Shown: piece by piece, positions 36,219-47,415 of the stretch | How the letters are laid out: each line of letters starts with the position of its first letter | How positions within the stretch are numbered: position 1 is the first letter of the stretch | Assembly: GCF_047675955.1 (NCBI RefSeq) | Contig: NC_132911.1 | Location: 76,851,133-76,915,132 of the forward strand | Direction of reading: 5' to 3' | DNA from: Chlorocebus sabaeus | Lineage: Eukaryota > Chordata > Mammalia > Primates > Cercopithecidae | Length of the DNA: 64,000 nucleotides | Notes under the pieces: generated by a model | Told to the model about the DNA's origin: nothing | The model's database searches: none | What the model saw: the letters and a program-made list of their open reading frames with translations, nothing else | Position numbers and translations under genes: made by a program

Positions 36219-36984
36219 ATAAAACTACTTAAGGGAAATTATGCCAGTTCCTGGCCAGAGAATGAGGTTCAAATTGTTGGAAATAACCTCTCAAATATTC
36301 CGATGACTCTGAATCAAAGGTCACCTATGGAAAGATGTTCTTTCCCATGAAAGCTGGACGTCTTGGAAGCCAGATACCTCCATTTTTATCATGTCAATAA
36401 CATATAAATTTCTCTTTCTACCTTTTCTAGGTGGATTACCTAGGTTTTAGAAGGAAAAATATATTTCTTTATTCAAAAAAAAACTTAATTTTATGGAGTA
36501 CTTAAATGGATAAGACACAACTCTTTACCCCTGATGAGACTCCATGCTAAAGAGGAGATAAAACCATGGGAAAATATAAACAAACAACCACAGTCCAAAG
36601 CTGCCTTACTCCCATTTGAGTAGTATAAGTAAAAATAGACCTCTGGGTTGTTTGTTAAAGGTGTTCGAGAAGTAGAGTAATTGGAACATTTTCCTTTCTC
36701 ATTTTTTATTTTTATACCATCTTTTTTCTATTTTCATCTATTTCTATTTTTATCTAAATGCCTTACTCTTGTATGTAGAAGTTGGCTGTATCACCAATCA
36801 CTTTCATCAATGTGCTTACAGATAAATATAGCATTACTCAGATGCATAGCTACATGATTTTTAAAGTATGTATAGATAGTTTTAGACTCTTTGAAAGTTA
36901 TTCACTTTTCTGTATAATATTAACTTCACCCCATTTTTCCTCTGCACTTTGAAACAGATTTGGACATTTTGAAATTTTTTAACA
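36219..36984. other. No gene seen
   Basis: AT-rich unassigned sequence. Confidence 0.45.
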
Positions 36985-37180
36985 CAGAGAGTGGAAGGAG
37001 GGAGGGGATCAGGAAGAATAGCTAGTGGATGCTGGGACTAATACCTGGGTGATGGGATGAGTTGTGCAGCAAACAACCATGGCACATGTTTACCTACGTG
37101 ACAAGTCTGCACATCCTGCACGTGTGCCCCTGAACTTAAAAGTTGGAAATTTTAAAAAAGAAAAAGAACAAAAAAGAAAT
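36985..37180 (+). mobile_element. L1 3' UTR tail
   Basis: GGATCAGGAAGAATAGCTAG, CTGGGACTAATACCTGGG, TGTGCAGCAAACAACCATGG, then CCCCTGAACTTAAAAGTTGG and an A-rich tail: the extreme 3' end of a primate L1 only, heavily 5'-truncated. Confidence 0.88.
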
Positions 37181-37289
37181 CATTTAACAATTAGACAAGA
37201 GAAAGAAATATACAAATTAAATTAGCTTAGGTGGTTACCTCTAAGTAGTTTTGGTGTTTAAATTTTTTTATTTTTTAAAATGTTTCTTC

Positions 37290-37540
37290 ATTAGTGTTCC
37301 CATAGCACCTTACATAAACATCTGCTTGAAAATTTATCACTCCATATTATAATCCCTTGCTCAAATGCCTCCCCACCCCTCTCTCCCCTTACTTGCCTCC
37401 TTCCCTCCTCCATTCTTCCCTTCCTCCCTCTTTCCTTTGCACAAGAATACAGCATCCAGGAGACAGGAACCTTGTCTTATTCACTTTTGTGTTCCTTGTA
37501 CCTTGTATTGGGTAGATGTATAGCTGGATGGAAGGATGAG
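37290..37540 (+). mobile_element. L2 LINE relic
   Basis: CATAGCACCTTACATAAAC, a pyrimidine-rich centre (CTCCTTCCCTCCTCC near 37398), then AGGAACCTTGTCTTATTCAC and a terminal GGGTAGATG block. Diverged sense L2. Confidence 0.5.
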
Positions 37541-38134
37541 AGACAGCTATAAGTGAACTCTTCCACAAGATCTGGAGAATGATGATGATCATGACGATCT
37601 TTTAACCATGAAACACCTGCTAAGTACTGACTTCACCTTCAGTGTTCCTGACTGCTATCTATCAAATGGTTATGGCCTAGGAACCAAAGTCTTTAAAAGT
37701 TTATCAAAATCTCTTAGAAGCTAAGCTTGACTTCTGAAAATGAAGGTAATTGAATATTTTTAAAGCTCACTGCAGACTGAATGAACCAAGTGATGAAATG
37801 CACTCATAGGCTGAATTAACAGAGTTTTATCAAGGATTCTCTCCTGTCCTTTTTGCCCCTTCAGTCTGGCCACCTAAAATATCCCCAGTTCCCAGAATTC
37901 CACAGCTCTCTACTTCAGTTTGGCCATTCCTATGGAACTTAAGGAAAGTACTTGGAAGTGTAATTGCAGAAAATAAACATGAAACTCAGAACTTTATAGA
38001 AATATTTTTGCACTAAAATTGTAAGAGGGTTAGAAAGTTAAGTGAATTTTAATGGCATGAGGCAATTTTATAAGGAAGAAAGCTTTCAGTACAAGAAGAG
38101 TAATGGCACTTAAGCAGGGTGGAGGGGTCACTCG
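37541..38134. other. No gene seen
   Basis: AT-rich unassigned sequence. Confidence 0.45.
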
Positions 38135-38473
38135 GTGCAGCCGACTGCAGTCCTCTGCTGTGGGCATTTGTTTCTGGTTGTCGGAGAGCACGAGTATTGC
38201 AATGCCATTGACTGTCTGTTAGGAAGTAGAGCACTTCAACTGCTGGGGGTAAGAGGCAGGCTTCCTTATAGCAAAAAGGCTTTCAGTCAGATGCCCAGTG
38301 TGTTCCAAAAGCCTGACTTTAACTCTGAACCCACCAAGAACGTTGGGAAAACTGACTATTTGAGTCCATCCAGAACTCTTGCAGTATACCATGCTCACCA
38401 AATGCCACCGGACCATCCGGAATTCTATAAGATGTTTGGGATACAGATCAAGGGTGCCCATGAACGAGTTTAG
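38135..38473 (+). other. Unrecognised 112-codon frame in non-repeat sequence
   Basis: The frame starts MQPTAVLCCGHLF and ends GIQIKGAHERV. Its second half (SVFQKPDFNSEPTKNVG, then TDYLSPSRTLAVYHAHQMPP) has a protein-like composition without low complexity, and the segment is not a repeat I know. A shifted frame downstream reads KPIGFTLNKTFLLYYQK before a stop at about 38569, which would fit a frameshifted processed pseudogene. I see no clear poly-A tail or flanking duplication, and I cannot name a parent gene. It may be a chance frame. An overlapping minus-strand frame (38219-38461) is of similar size, which weakens the coding case. Confidence 0.25.
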
Positions 38474-39617
38474 AATCCCTCAGGGTCACTGCCCATAGCA
38501 GAGACAATTTCAAGCCAAGCCCATTGGATTCACCCTGAACAAGACCTTTCTCCTCTATTATCAGAAGTAAGCCAAAATTCAGTTTTCTTTCTTCTTCTCA
38601 ACATTTTTGTTAAGTTGTCAAGCAGCTCTGAAGCTGCCATTTTCATTTTCAGGTGAATATCTTAGACTTTGTCTTTGCACATAAGTAAAACTGTTTGCTA
38701 TATTTAAGGAAGCTTTAAGGAAGGAAGAAATACATAGCAAAGTGAGACCCAGGCCTTGTGCCTTTTGCTCTTTTCCACTAAAAACAGTTCATTTCTGATG
38801 GTTTAATTTATTTAGCCATGTATGGTTTTTAATCTAAAACTCCTATTTTAAGAAGCCGATGAATCTTTTGCTTTTCAGTCCCCTGTAGATCTTGTGACTC
38901 TGGCTAGTATCAAAAACACTTCCAGAAGAGGTTTCGGTCACCTTCATTAGTCCTGGGATTAGCTCACATAAACAAGAGAATTTATAATTTAGAAAAAGTA
39001 TTTGTTTCCATTTCTTTTACAACCAAAGTGTTCAATGGTTTAAAAATAGTTTAAAAGATACTCGGTAAAATTTAAACTATATGGTGAAAGAAAGCTGCTT
39101 TGGTGATTTTATGTAAAAAAAATCATTTCCTCTGTTAGAGTAGAAGTTGGTTTGCAAATTAACGAGGTGGAGCCAAAATAGAGAATTGCATCGTAAGAGA
39201 GTGACTCACAATGTTTTGACTTTTTAAAATATATCTTTCCCGACAGCAAAGACTGCCTTGTCATTTGATTGCTTTCTAATTAATGTTAAGTTTTCAATTA
39301 TAAATATCAGAGTTTTGCCACCAGAGCTACCAGTTGTGACCTCGTATTACCTGTCCTTGTAGGACACACTGGGCAATTATGACCATGGGTGTCTATGACT
39401 ACAAAGATGTATCTCCTCATATTCTAACCCTAGGTGTGGTACAATTAGTACTGCCATAGAACATTTCCATTAATAGCAGAGAAACAAATCAATGTTTATT
39501 TGCTTGGAAGTAAAAATAGGTACTTGCTGATAAGTGTGTGTTTCTTGCTACTTTTATTTATGAAGAATTAACCAAGCATGAAGTATCCTTGATAAATAAA
39601 ACCAAGTTGCAACCTTT
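38474..39617. other. No gene seen
   Basis: About 1.1 kb of AT-rich sequence without recognised repeats. Confidence 0.45.
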
Positions 39618-39630
39618 AAAAACTATTTAA

Positions 39631-39913
39631 GGCTGGACGCGGTGGCTCACACCTGTAATGCCAGCACTTTGGGAGGCCGAGGGAGGCAGATCACGAGGTC
39701 AAGAGACCAAGACCATCCTGGCCAACATGGGGTGAAACCTGGTCTCTACTAAAAATACAAAAATTAGCTGGACATGGTGGTGCACACCTGTAGTTCCAGC
39801 TACTTGGGAAACTGAGGCAGGAAAATCACTTGAACCCAGGAGGCAGAGGTTGCAGTGAGCCAACATCATGCCACTGCACTCCAGCCTGACTCCATGTCAA
39901 AAAAAAAAAAAAA
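39631..39913 (+). mobile_element. Alu (AluS/Sc-like) with 13-bp TSD
   Basis: Dimeric Alu starting GGCTGGACGCGGTGGC with ATCACGAGGTCAAGAGACC. Part of the right arm end is deleted (CCAGCCTGACTCCATGTC lacks the GGCGACAGAGCGAGA block). The perfect duplication AAAAACTATTTAA lies at 39618-39630 and 39914-39926. Confidence 0.95.
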
Positions 39914-39926
39914 AAAACTATTTAAA

Positions 39927-39992
39927 AGTAGAAGAAGGAGGAGGAGGAGGAAGTAGAGGAAGAGGAAGAAGAAGAGCTGTACACTACGCAAA
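39927..39992. repeat. Purine-rich (GAA/GGA)n tract
   Basis: AGAAGAAGGAGGAGGAGG followed by more AGG/GAA triplets, immediately after the Alu target-site duplication. Almost all-purine on the plus strand. Confidence 0.92.
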
Positions 39993-40639
39993 GCAGAAGA
40001 TGGATGGAACAGATAAAGTCAATCCAAGGCTCATGGTATGCTCAGCAGAGCAGATTCTGCTTGAAGCCCCTCTCTAAAGGTTTCATGCAACCTAAAAGGA
40101 TAATTCAACCTGGAAGGAATACAGAGACATATTTGGATTCTCTAACACAAAAAAATGTTTGCAAATAGAAAATCAAAGCTGTGTTTAAAAGTTTCTGCAG
40201 TCGGACCATGCCAAAAGTGGGCTTGAAAGCATCAGTAACTCTCTCTCTCTGCCTATATGTCCCTATGTTTAGTCATTTAGATTCAGAGGTAGCTGAAGGT
40301 AGCCTCCCTACTGCCTGTGAGCCCAATGGACAAATTTAAAAGTTTATAGCCTTAGTATGCTCTGAGTATTATATAATAAGGTTTACAACCTGAATTAATA
40401 AGTTCTTACATTTAACTTCCAATTTATTTTTTCCTTTATGAGTTAAGGAAAAAAGCTGTACACCTGTCTACAAGAACTGTCATCCTCCACGTGAACAAAG
40501 ACCATTTATCTCTTCTTATGGCACATCCTGAAAATTTCAAGCCTTTGAATCACATTGTATGCAGAGCTTGGTTAGTCTTCCTCTAAGAAAATGTCTAAAC
40601 TGACTTTTTCTTGGGTATTTTTTTTACTTTGCCTGATTC
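39993..40639. other. No gene seen
   Basis: Unassigned sequence with a (CT)n patch near 40240. Confidence 0.45.
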
Positions 40640-40705
40640 TTTCAGCAGATATTTATTGAGCTCCTTTTTTGTGCCATGCACTGGAGAGATTTTTGAACCA
40701 TGAAG
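40640..40705 (-). mobile_element. L2 3' end, antisense
   Basis: CAGATATTTATTGAGCTCC then TTGTGCCATGCACTGG, the reverse complement of the L2 terminus. Confidence 0.6.
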
Positions 40706-40764
40706 GAATATAAACTTTTCTCCCCATTTTATACCTAATTTAGCTCTTTCTTTTCCTTCATCTT

Positions 40765-41045
40765 AAGCATCAGTTCCTCACAGAAGCATCCCTGACCTTC
40801 TAGTTTAGGTTGGTCGTGTTTATTGCATAGAACCTCAGTGTTTCCTTTATAGAACTAATTTCAGTTGTAAATCAATTCATTTATTGATTATTTTGCTAAT
40901 GTCTATCTCCCCAATATTAGAACAGGAGCCATGTCTGATTTTCTTAACCTATTTATTCCAGTACCTGGCCCACAGTAGGGCTCAGCTAATTGGTGGACTG
41001 ATTAGTACTTGATGAATGAATGGGTCAATGAATGAAACATAGTTT
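40765..41045 (+). mobile_element. L2 LINE 3' end
   Basis: CAGAAGCATCCCTGACCTTC, TTATAGAACTAATTTCAGTTG, CTATCTCCCCAATATTAGAAC, GGAGCCATGTCTGATTTTC, GTACCTGGCCCACAGTAGGG and GATGAATGAATGG, in correct L2 order. Confidence 0.82.
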
Positions 41046-41514
41046 CTTCCCTCCAAGAGCTCATAGCATAGTATAGGAAAAGAAGCATAGCTGGGCAGGG
41101 AAAGTAGATGAGACTGGAAAGGTAAGTATGGGATAAAATTATAAACAGCATGGCTAAGGTGTTTTCACATTATTTTGTTGCAAAGAAGATGCCAACGAGA
41201 TGTGGTTTAGACAAAGGCAACAGCTGCAGAGCAGCAGGAGCACAGGAGCTGAGTCAGAGCACCTCACACATCCCTCTGCTTCCTTGGAAGAGTAATCGGA
41301 GTTGCAAGGAAGGCCCTTTAAAGGATTATTTCCTTCCCATAGAGTGGGGCCTGGCTTACAGAAACTCCCTGACCCAAGGAGACTTGAACCCAGGGCTGAT
41401 CCAAACTCGGTTTTGACACATGTGGCAATACTGCAGAGTAACAAGTTGCTATTTTTCTTCCCAGCCATTTTTCAGACAGTTTCAGCAAGATTGGAATTCC
41501 AGGTGTAGTCAAAC
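41046..41514. other. No gene seen; overlapping frames on both strands
   Basis: Four frames of 68-104 codons overlap on opposite strands (41150-41527). None has a recognisable domain. I treat them as chance. Confidence 0.4.
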
Positions 41515-42480
41515 AGGCAGTCAACAATATTTATTAATCACCAGTCATGTAGCACGTCCTGGGGTTAGAAGTATTTTTTTTTAATTGATGTGGATATGGC
41601 CACTGTCCTTGCAAACCTTAGAGACTAATGAGCCAAAAACAACAGCAAATAATCCAGGGCAGCTCCACGTGGTAAGTGTTCTGATAGGGAAGGCACAGAG
41701 AGCTGTGGGTTCACATGGGTGCAGCTCATGGGTCCCAGGTGACACATGGTCCCAGAGGACATATGCTATAAGATGTGAACCCAATGAGGAGAGTTAATCA
41801 AGGGAGAAGGGGAAGAAGAACGCATCAGGCAAAGGGACCAAAATATGCAAAAACTCATAGACAAGAGAGAACATTGCATGTGAGAGGAAGGGAAAGGGAT
41901 TCTGGAGCATGGGGTGGAGGAGAGGAGTGGCAGGAAGGCACAGGGGGCAAGAGGTGAGGGAGAACCTTTAGAGTTTGGCAGGACAAGATCACAGAGTGCC
42001 TTGTAATCCACGTCAGGAGTGCAAGCTTTATGGTGATGACAATGGGAAGATTAGAGGTGATGGGAGTATTCAAGAGCTGACTGTTACAACATGGTGGATG
42101 CACTCGAGGAGCAAGAAATGGGAGGAAGGACAGTTCCAAGGTTTGAGCATGAATCTGGGGGCTGAAATTATGGCAGTCCCACACTCAGGTAGTGGCAAAA
42201 AGGATGAAGAGTAATGAGGAGGTATGAGAGATATTTAAGAGGTCAATTTAAGAGGTCAATTGGTTAGGCTTTGGGGACTGATTGGATGATAATGGAAGAA
42301 GAAATGAGGAATCAAGGATGCTTGCATCACTGTGGGATGGTGGGACCGTCCCCTAAGCTGTGACACATGGAGGAGGAATAGATTTAGTGCCAGAGGAAAG
42401 ATGGTGAATTCTATTTGAGGTATGTTTGGGTGAAAAGTACCCATGGGACATCTTAGGGGAAATATTCAGCTGCCATTTGA
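41515..42480 (-). mobile_element. L2 LINE, antisense, about 950 bp
   Basis: Opens with a TCAACAATATTTATTAATC block (reversed L2 end). It continues with CTTGCAAACCTTAGAGAC, GGACAAGATCACAGAGTGCC, TTGTAATCCACGTCAGGAG, CTTTATGGTGATGACAATGG, GGATGCACTCGAGG and TCAAGGATGCTTGCATCAC, following the reversed L2 order. Frames on both strands here are fossil LINE sequence. A 14-bp near-tandem repeat TTAAGAGGTCAATT occurs at about 42235-42262. Confidence 0.7.
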
Positions 42481-42589
42481 ATCAACAGATCTGGAGCTAA
42501 GGGCAGAGATCCCAATTGTCTGTGTGACTCCTCTTGTTGGTAGTTCTCACATGTTGGCATATACAACAGTCACAACAATGTGGACTTTC

Positions 42590-42790
42590 ACGTCAGGGGA
42601 GACCAAGACTTAAGTCACTTATGAGCTGTGTGGGCTTATACATGTTACATTGCTAAGCCTTTCTGAGCTTTAGTTTCTTTTTTATAAAAATGTGTTAATA
42701 ATGTTACCCACTTCGTAGGCTATTGAGAAAAATACATGAAATAATCTTTGTAAGGCACTTAACCTCAATCAATATTTACTGGTGGCAGTG
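42590..42790 (+). mobile_element. MIR SINE, sense
   Basis: TTATGAGCTGTGTGGGC, GAGCTTTAGTTTCTTTTTTA, AATGTTACCCACTTCGTAGG and TAAGGCACTTAACC match MIR order in sense orientation. Confidence 0.75.
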
Positions 42791-42835
42791 GTGGTAGTGC
42801 TGGTGGTGGGAGTAGTGTTAGTGGGAGTAGTAATG
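42780..42835. repeat. GTG/AGT trinucleotide-like low complexity
   Basis: GGTGGCAGTGGTGGTAGTGC continues into GGTGGTGGGAGTAGTG, an imperfect triplet repeat directly after the MIR. Confidence 0.8.
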
Positions 42836-42855
42836 TCATCTACCCTGAAAATGTA

Positions 42856-42922
42856 GATTTGAGAACCACCAATACATAGAACCATCAAAGGTGGATTTAA
42901 GAACCACCAATGCATAGATGAT
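42856..42922. repeat. Imperfect 38-bp-period duplication
   Basis: GATTTGAGAACCACCAATAC (42856) recurs as GATTTAAGAACCACCAATGC (42894), giving a partial tandem copy with a few substitutions. Confidence 0.8.
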
Positions 42923-44129
42923 ACCGGGAACCACTGGAGGAAATGATGATAAGAGTATAGAAAAAAACACCAACATCGAAGGGATACGTAAAGGGCATAC
43001 ACAATGGAGATTGAGAAGTAGCCAGGAAGGTAAGAGGAAAATGAAGAGAGTGCCATAGCATCATGGAATCCAAGGGAAGAGAGGGCTTGAAGAAACTCTA
43101 CTGGAAGTGGTCAGTGGAGTAAAATTCCACCAAAGAGTCAAGAAAGTTAAGGGCTGTAAAGTGACATTGAATTCAGGGACAAGTTAGGATCAGTGATCCC
43201 TGAGACAAGCGTTTCATTAGAAGAGCAGGGATAAAAGCAAAATTATAACAGGTTGAGAGAAGTTGCCAGATATGGATCACTATTTAATATGCAAATATTT
43301 CTCATTAAAAACAGTGCAGGGCAGGAGCATAAGAACAAAGTTAAAAGTGTATTCTGACTATAGAAATTTGAGTTTGCCTCGTGCTGTGGTTTGAAGTGTA
43401 ACAAAAAGACCTTCAGGGTCTGAATTTGGATACTCCATTCTAGTTCTTTATCATGCATTGTCAGACACTGCTGAAGGAAAGGGAAAATTATAATCCTAAA
43501 GTCATTTCCTATAGAGGAGACTTCTTCAATACACCATCCAAGTATAATGTGTTTATTCTGTTCTCAAGGCTTTTTTAAAAAGGAATTAAACTGTATATAG
43601 CATCAGTAGCAATTTTCTGCATTACATGTGTATTCACGTGGAGAATTCATTTTCCCATTTACAGCATTATAAGGTCTCTATCGGGCAGGAACTCTGACAA
43701 CAGTCTGCATCGCTAAATCCCATTTCAGGGTCTTCTCAATGACTTTTGTGGATTTGAAAGCAGCCTTGCTTTCCCCTCACTATCAGAGAGAACACACAGA
43801 TTTGGGATTGGCACTCAGGATTCATTTATCTTTGTGAGGGCATTTTACCTGATCTGTATTGGGCCTTAATGAAATAAGCCTTAATGAAAAAAACCCTCAA
43901 ATGAAATCAGCTGTATTTCCTCCAAACACACGCAGGGGCACACACCATTCAAAGCCTTTGACCTGGAAATAGCATTGAACAAATAAGGAAACTGAGGCAC
44001 CAAATGATTCATTTTAGCCAAGACTGTACCATGATATCATTGATCAAACTAGAGCCAGGTCTCAAGCTGAGTACCCTTCCCATTATGGCCTTCAGGTAAA
44101 AGACCAACACTGCCTTTTTAGCCAGGACT
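42923..44129. other. No gene seen; possible L2 relic at 43060-43190
   Basis: CTGGAAGTGGTCAGTGG and AGTCAAGAAAGTTAAGGGC near 43100-43155 resemble antisense L2, but weakly. The rest is unassigned. Confidence 0.35.
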
Positions 44130-44235
44130 TTCCAGCTGTCATGGTAGTCTCCAATGTTCAGCATCATCTCAATGGGCTGACTTGCAGCAGGTGATTCTTA
44201 CTGTGCCATCTCAAGTTTGAGAACCACTGCACTAC
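44130..44235. mobile_element. MER5A-type relic
   Basis: GCAGGTGATTCTTACTGTGC then CAAGTTTGAGAACCACTGC, the terminal part of a MER5-type hAT element. The opposite end is degraded. Confidence 0.55.
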
Positions 44236-44254
44236 TTCCTCCTTTTAACAGGGC

Positions 44255-44550
44255 TCTAGAATGAGACTGGCTGGGTTCAAATCCCAGCGAGGCCACTTAG
44301 TAGCTATAGACAATTTACTTAATCTCTTTGTGCCTCAGTTTCCTGTTTTGTATACTGAGAACAACAGTATCAGCTGGTAGGTAGAGGCAAGGACAACAGG
44401 AACTAACACATGTCAGGTATTTAGCACTGTTCATGGTCCTTAACCATGGTCTTTCTGTTTCCCCTTCTACAATCAAGGATAATAATGGTACCAACTTAAA
44501 ATGTGGTTAAGAGTCTGGCATGAGCTGATGCATGTAAGTGTTTAGTTATC
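44255..44550 (+). mobile_element. MIR SINE, sense
   Basis: GGCTGGGTTCAAATCCCAGC, GGCCACTTAGTAGCTATAG, CAATTTACTTAATCTC, TTTGTGCCTCAGTTTCCTG, then a diverged second half with TTAAGAGTCTGGCATGAGC. The first half is well conserved. The middle (44375-44480) may hold an insertion. Confidence 0.82.
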
Positions 44551-45000
44551 ACTATTAAATATCTCACATCATTCAGTTTATATTCTAATCAAACTTGTTT
44601 AAAAAATCAGGCTAGCTCCTGGGCTTTGTCATCAAAAGTTGTGTGCATCTTCATGTGAGTCGTTTTCCCATGATTGCTTCCCAATTTATGTCACTGTCTT
44701 CATTTCTGAAGTTCTGTTTGTAACAACCCAAAATATGTAACCCAACTCCACATGGAAAGAGCTTTCCTGTGTTGTGGTGAGTGGAAAACCTCTCAGGTGT
44801 TCTGAAGATGACTGGCGGCTCTCCTCTTATGAAAATACATGAGGTGAATGAAATAACTAACTTCAGGAAAAAGGCCACAAGATTTACATCCATTCCAACA
44901 TTCATAGTCTTTATGAGACAATTCACAAAAAAAGGTGTACATATTCCCTACAGTAACCTTAGTACATCAGTACTACTATGCACAGTGGTAGCTAGCTTTT
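44551..45000. other. No gene seen
   Basis: AT-rich unassigned sequence. Two short opposite frames (83 and 91 codons) overlap and show no domain. Confidence 0.4.
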
Positions 45001-45060
45001 ATACATATATATATGTAATATATAATATATAGGGTATATATGTATCCTATATATGTAAAA
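45001..45060. repeat. AT-rich repeat with inverted repeat
   Basis: (TA)n-like stretch. ATATATAGG at 45025-45033 and CCTATATAT at 45046-45054 form a perfect 9-bp stem around a 12-bp loop. Confidence 0.85.
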
Positions 45061-45084
45061 GGTGTATATAATCTATCATGTCTT

Positions 45085-45300
45085 GCAGTGTTCTGAGCAC
45101 TTTAGATAATTTAACCTCTACAACAACTTTATCATATAGTACTAGCATTATCAGTATCCTCCTTTTATATATGAAGAAACTGAAGCACAAAGTGAGTAAG
45201 TAGCTCAAAGAAGATCAATCAGGTAATGAGAGGCAGAGCCAGGATTTGGACCCAGATAGTCTGGAGCCAGAGGCTGCATACTTAACTGTTACCTATACCA
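45085..45300 (-). mobile_element. MIR SINE remnant
   Basis: Antisense MIR: TTCTGAGCACTTTAGATAA, ATATGAAGAAACTGAAGCAC, CAGAGCCAGGATTTGGACCC. Most of the family length is present. Confidence 0.8.
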
Positions 45301-46459
45301 TCACTCAGTAATTAGCACCTGAGATTATCCCAAAGGATGCTCAACCCAGGGCTTCATTTTATGGGCAAGGGAATAAATGTTTCAGAGAAAGATTTTTACC
45401 TTTGAGCAGCTTCACATACCTAGAAGCTTAGTTGTTGCTGTTTTGCTCAGAAATGCACCACTGATCTGTGTGAGATAAAGCTTAGCAACAAAGCTAATTT
45501 AAGTACCAAAAGGTGAAAGGGGGTTTATCTTGAAAATGCACTCCAACATTTTCGGCAACCAGGGCTGTGAAGCAAGGTCAAATTCAGAGCTAAAGTGAAT
45601 TTAAGTAAAAAGATAAGTTGTTTTATCTCTTCTCTATAAAGTATGCCGTTTCTAAAGTAAAGGTGCCTTTTATGTAACATCAATATTTCCAGGAGAACCC
45701 TGGGCAATTAGGGGCAGAGCACGATCGAACAGAGACACCTACTGGTGAGAGCACCTCTCACTTCATAGATTTCTATCATCATTTATTTCAAGAATGATAG
45801 TGATCTTATTATCATTTGAAATGTATTGGATATGGATAGTATGGTTGTAAGATACAGAGTCTTCCCTTCAGGAGACTACATTTTAGAAAGAAAATATTAT
45901 ATGTATTCAACTATTCATGTAATAACTCAAGCACAGGATTGCCATTCTCCCTTATAGAAATACCAAGGTACTTTTGAGGGTACCGCAATAAGTAGCTGTA
46001 CTCGGCTGAGGCAAATACCAGGTTAGGTGCAAGGTCCCTGGAGTCCTGCATTCCTCTCATTTCAATCAACAGTGTCTGTTGATGGAACACTTGCATTCCA
46101 AGGATGGATGAGATAGAGGGCCACAAGGCACTCTCAACTCAGAAGCCAGGAGCCAGGGAGCTGATCATTCTGAATCTCTCCGGTGGCCCTTGACAGGCAC
46201 TTCCCAGCCAATCTGGAGTTCCAGGATCAGACCTGGTCTTATCAGATCAGATGTTCGTATCTCTTCTGGAGTACTCAGATGTTACTTTGGTTCTCCAGAT
46301 ATGACACTTTTCAGCAAACATTTCATGAATATATAATTGTTTGAATTCTCTCCTGTGACATGTCAGTTGGTTGATGTTGAGATTGTACTTTAAATATTGT
46401 ACTTTCCTAAGTTTGGACTAGGAGAAAGAGTTCAGAAAGGAGAAGTGGGGAAAAGGATG
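45301..46459. other. No gene seen
   Basis: About 1.2 kb unassigned. Frames under 75 codons. Confidence 0.45.
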
Positions 46460-46813
46460 TGTCTTAGTACATTCAGGCTGCTGCAAAAAAATACCATAGA
46501 CTGAGTAACTTATAAATGACAGAAATTTCTTTCTCACAGTTCTTGAGGCTAGGAAGTCCAAGATCAAGACATCAGCAGATTTAGTGTCTGGCGAGGGCTC
46601 ATTTCTTTGTTTGTAGATGGTACCTTTTCACTGTGTCCTCACATGTGATCTCTCCTGGGCCTCTTTTATAAGGGTTCTCATCCCATTGATGTGGGCTCCA
46701 CCTTCAAGACCTAATCACCTTCCAAAGCATTCTCCCATTCTAATATAGTCACCTTGGGGGTTATGACTGCAACATATGAATTCAGTGGGGACACAAACAT
46801 CCAAACCATAGGA
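46460..46813 (-). mobile_element. MLT1-like MaLR solo LTR with perfect 5-bp TSD
   Basis: About 354 bp. On the plus strand it starts TGTCTTAGTACATTCAGGC and ends AAACCATAGGA. Between lie GACAGAAATTTCTTTCTCAC, AGGCTAGGAAGTCCAAGATC, GTGTCCTCACATGTG and TGACTGCAACATATGAATTC, the reversed MaLR LTR order. GGATG is duplicated exactly at 46455-46459 and 46814-46818, the 5-bp size expected of ERVL-MaLR. It is a solo LTR with no internal region. Confidence 0.9.
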
Positions 46814-47269
46814 GGATGAAGGAAAATGAAGTTCAGGAGAAAAGAAAACTGTATAGGGAGATGACAATATTACTTTTTTTGTTTGTTTGTTTTATAGTTA
46901 AAACACTTTGGATTCTCAGTTTAAACTTTCTAAACTTCCTAGCCATGTTCACTTATAATTGAAAACTCTTAATGGCTTCAGAAGGAAATAGTTCTCAGTT
47001 GGGTTGTTTGAATGCAATTGTTTATGTGGTTGGGTTTTAGTTTCTATGAGGCATTTGGAGTTAAAGTAAGATAGTCTGCATACCTGAAAGTGCAATTGAA
47101 TGATACAAAAGCGATTACACCTCAGATCCAAATAGGATACTTTGATCTAAGGGGGAAGAGAGGATGAGAGAATTTAAAACAATTTAATGGACCATACACT
47201 GGTGCTGAGAATTCAGCCAACTATTGAGATACAGACTTAATATTAAAAATAAATTCATCAATATTACTG
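46814..47269. other. No gene seen
   Basis: AT-rich unassigned sequence with a (GTTT)n patch near 46880. Confidence 0.45.
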
Positions 47270-47415
47270 ATTAGAGTTTATTCATGAAATTCATGAAGCA
47301 CCTACATATAAGCATTGTATTAGGTGTTGTAAAGTAAACAGATCTCAATCAGACATATCCTGACTATTGAGGAGTTGTAATCCAGCAGGAAAGATAAGAT
47401 AAATGACTAATCTTT
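47270..47415 (-). mobile_element. L2 relic, antisense, interrupted by an Alu
   Basis: GAAGCACCTACATATAAGC, ATTGTATTAGGTGTTGTA and a GAGTTGTAATCCAGCAGG block resemble reversed L2. The downstream Alu inserted at its end, and the sequence resumes after 47740. Confidence 0.6.

Noticed and set aside
41150..41527. Four overlapping frames of 68-104 codons
   Set aside because: They occupy opposite strands of the same DNA, and none resembles a known protein.
42780..42835. Possible CRISPR-like or satellite array
   Set aside because: Imperfect triplet low complexity without spaced repeats, in a vertebrate nuclear sequence.
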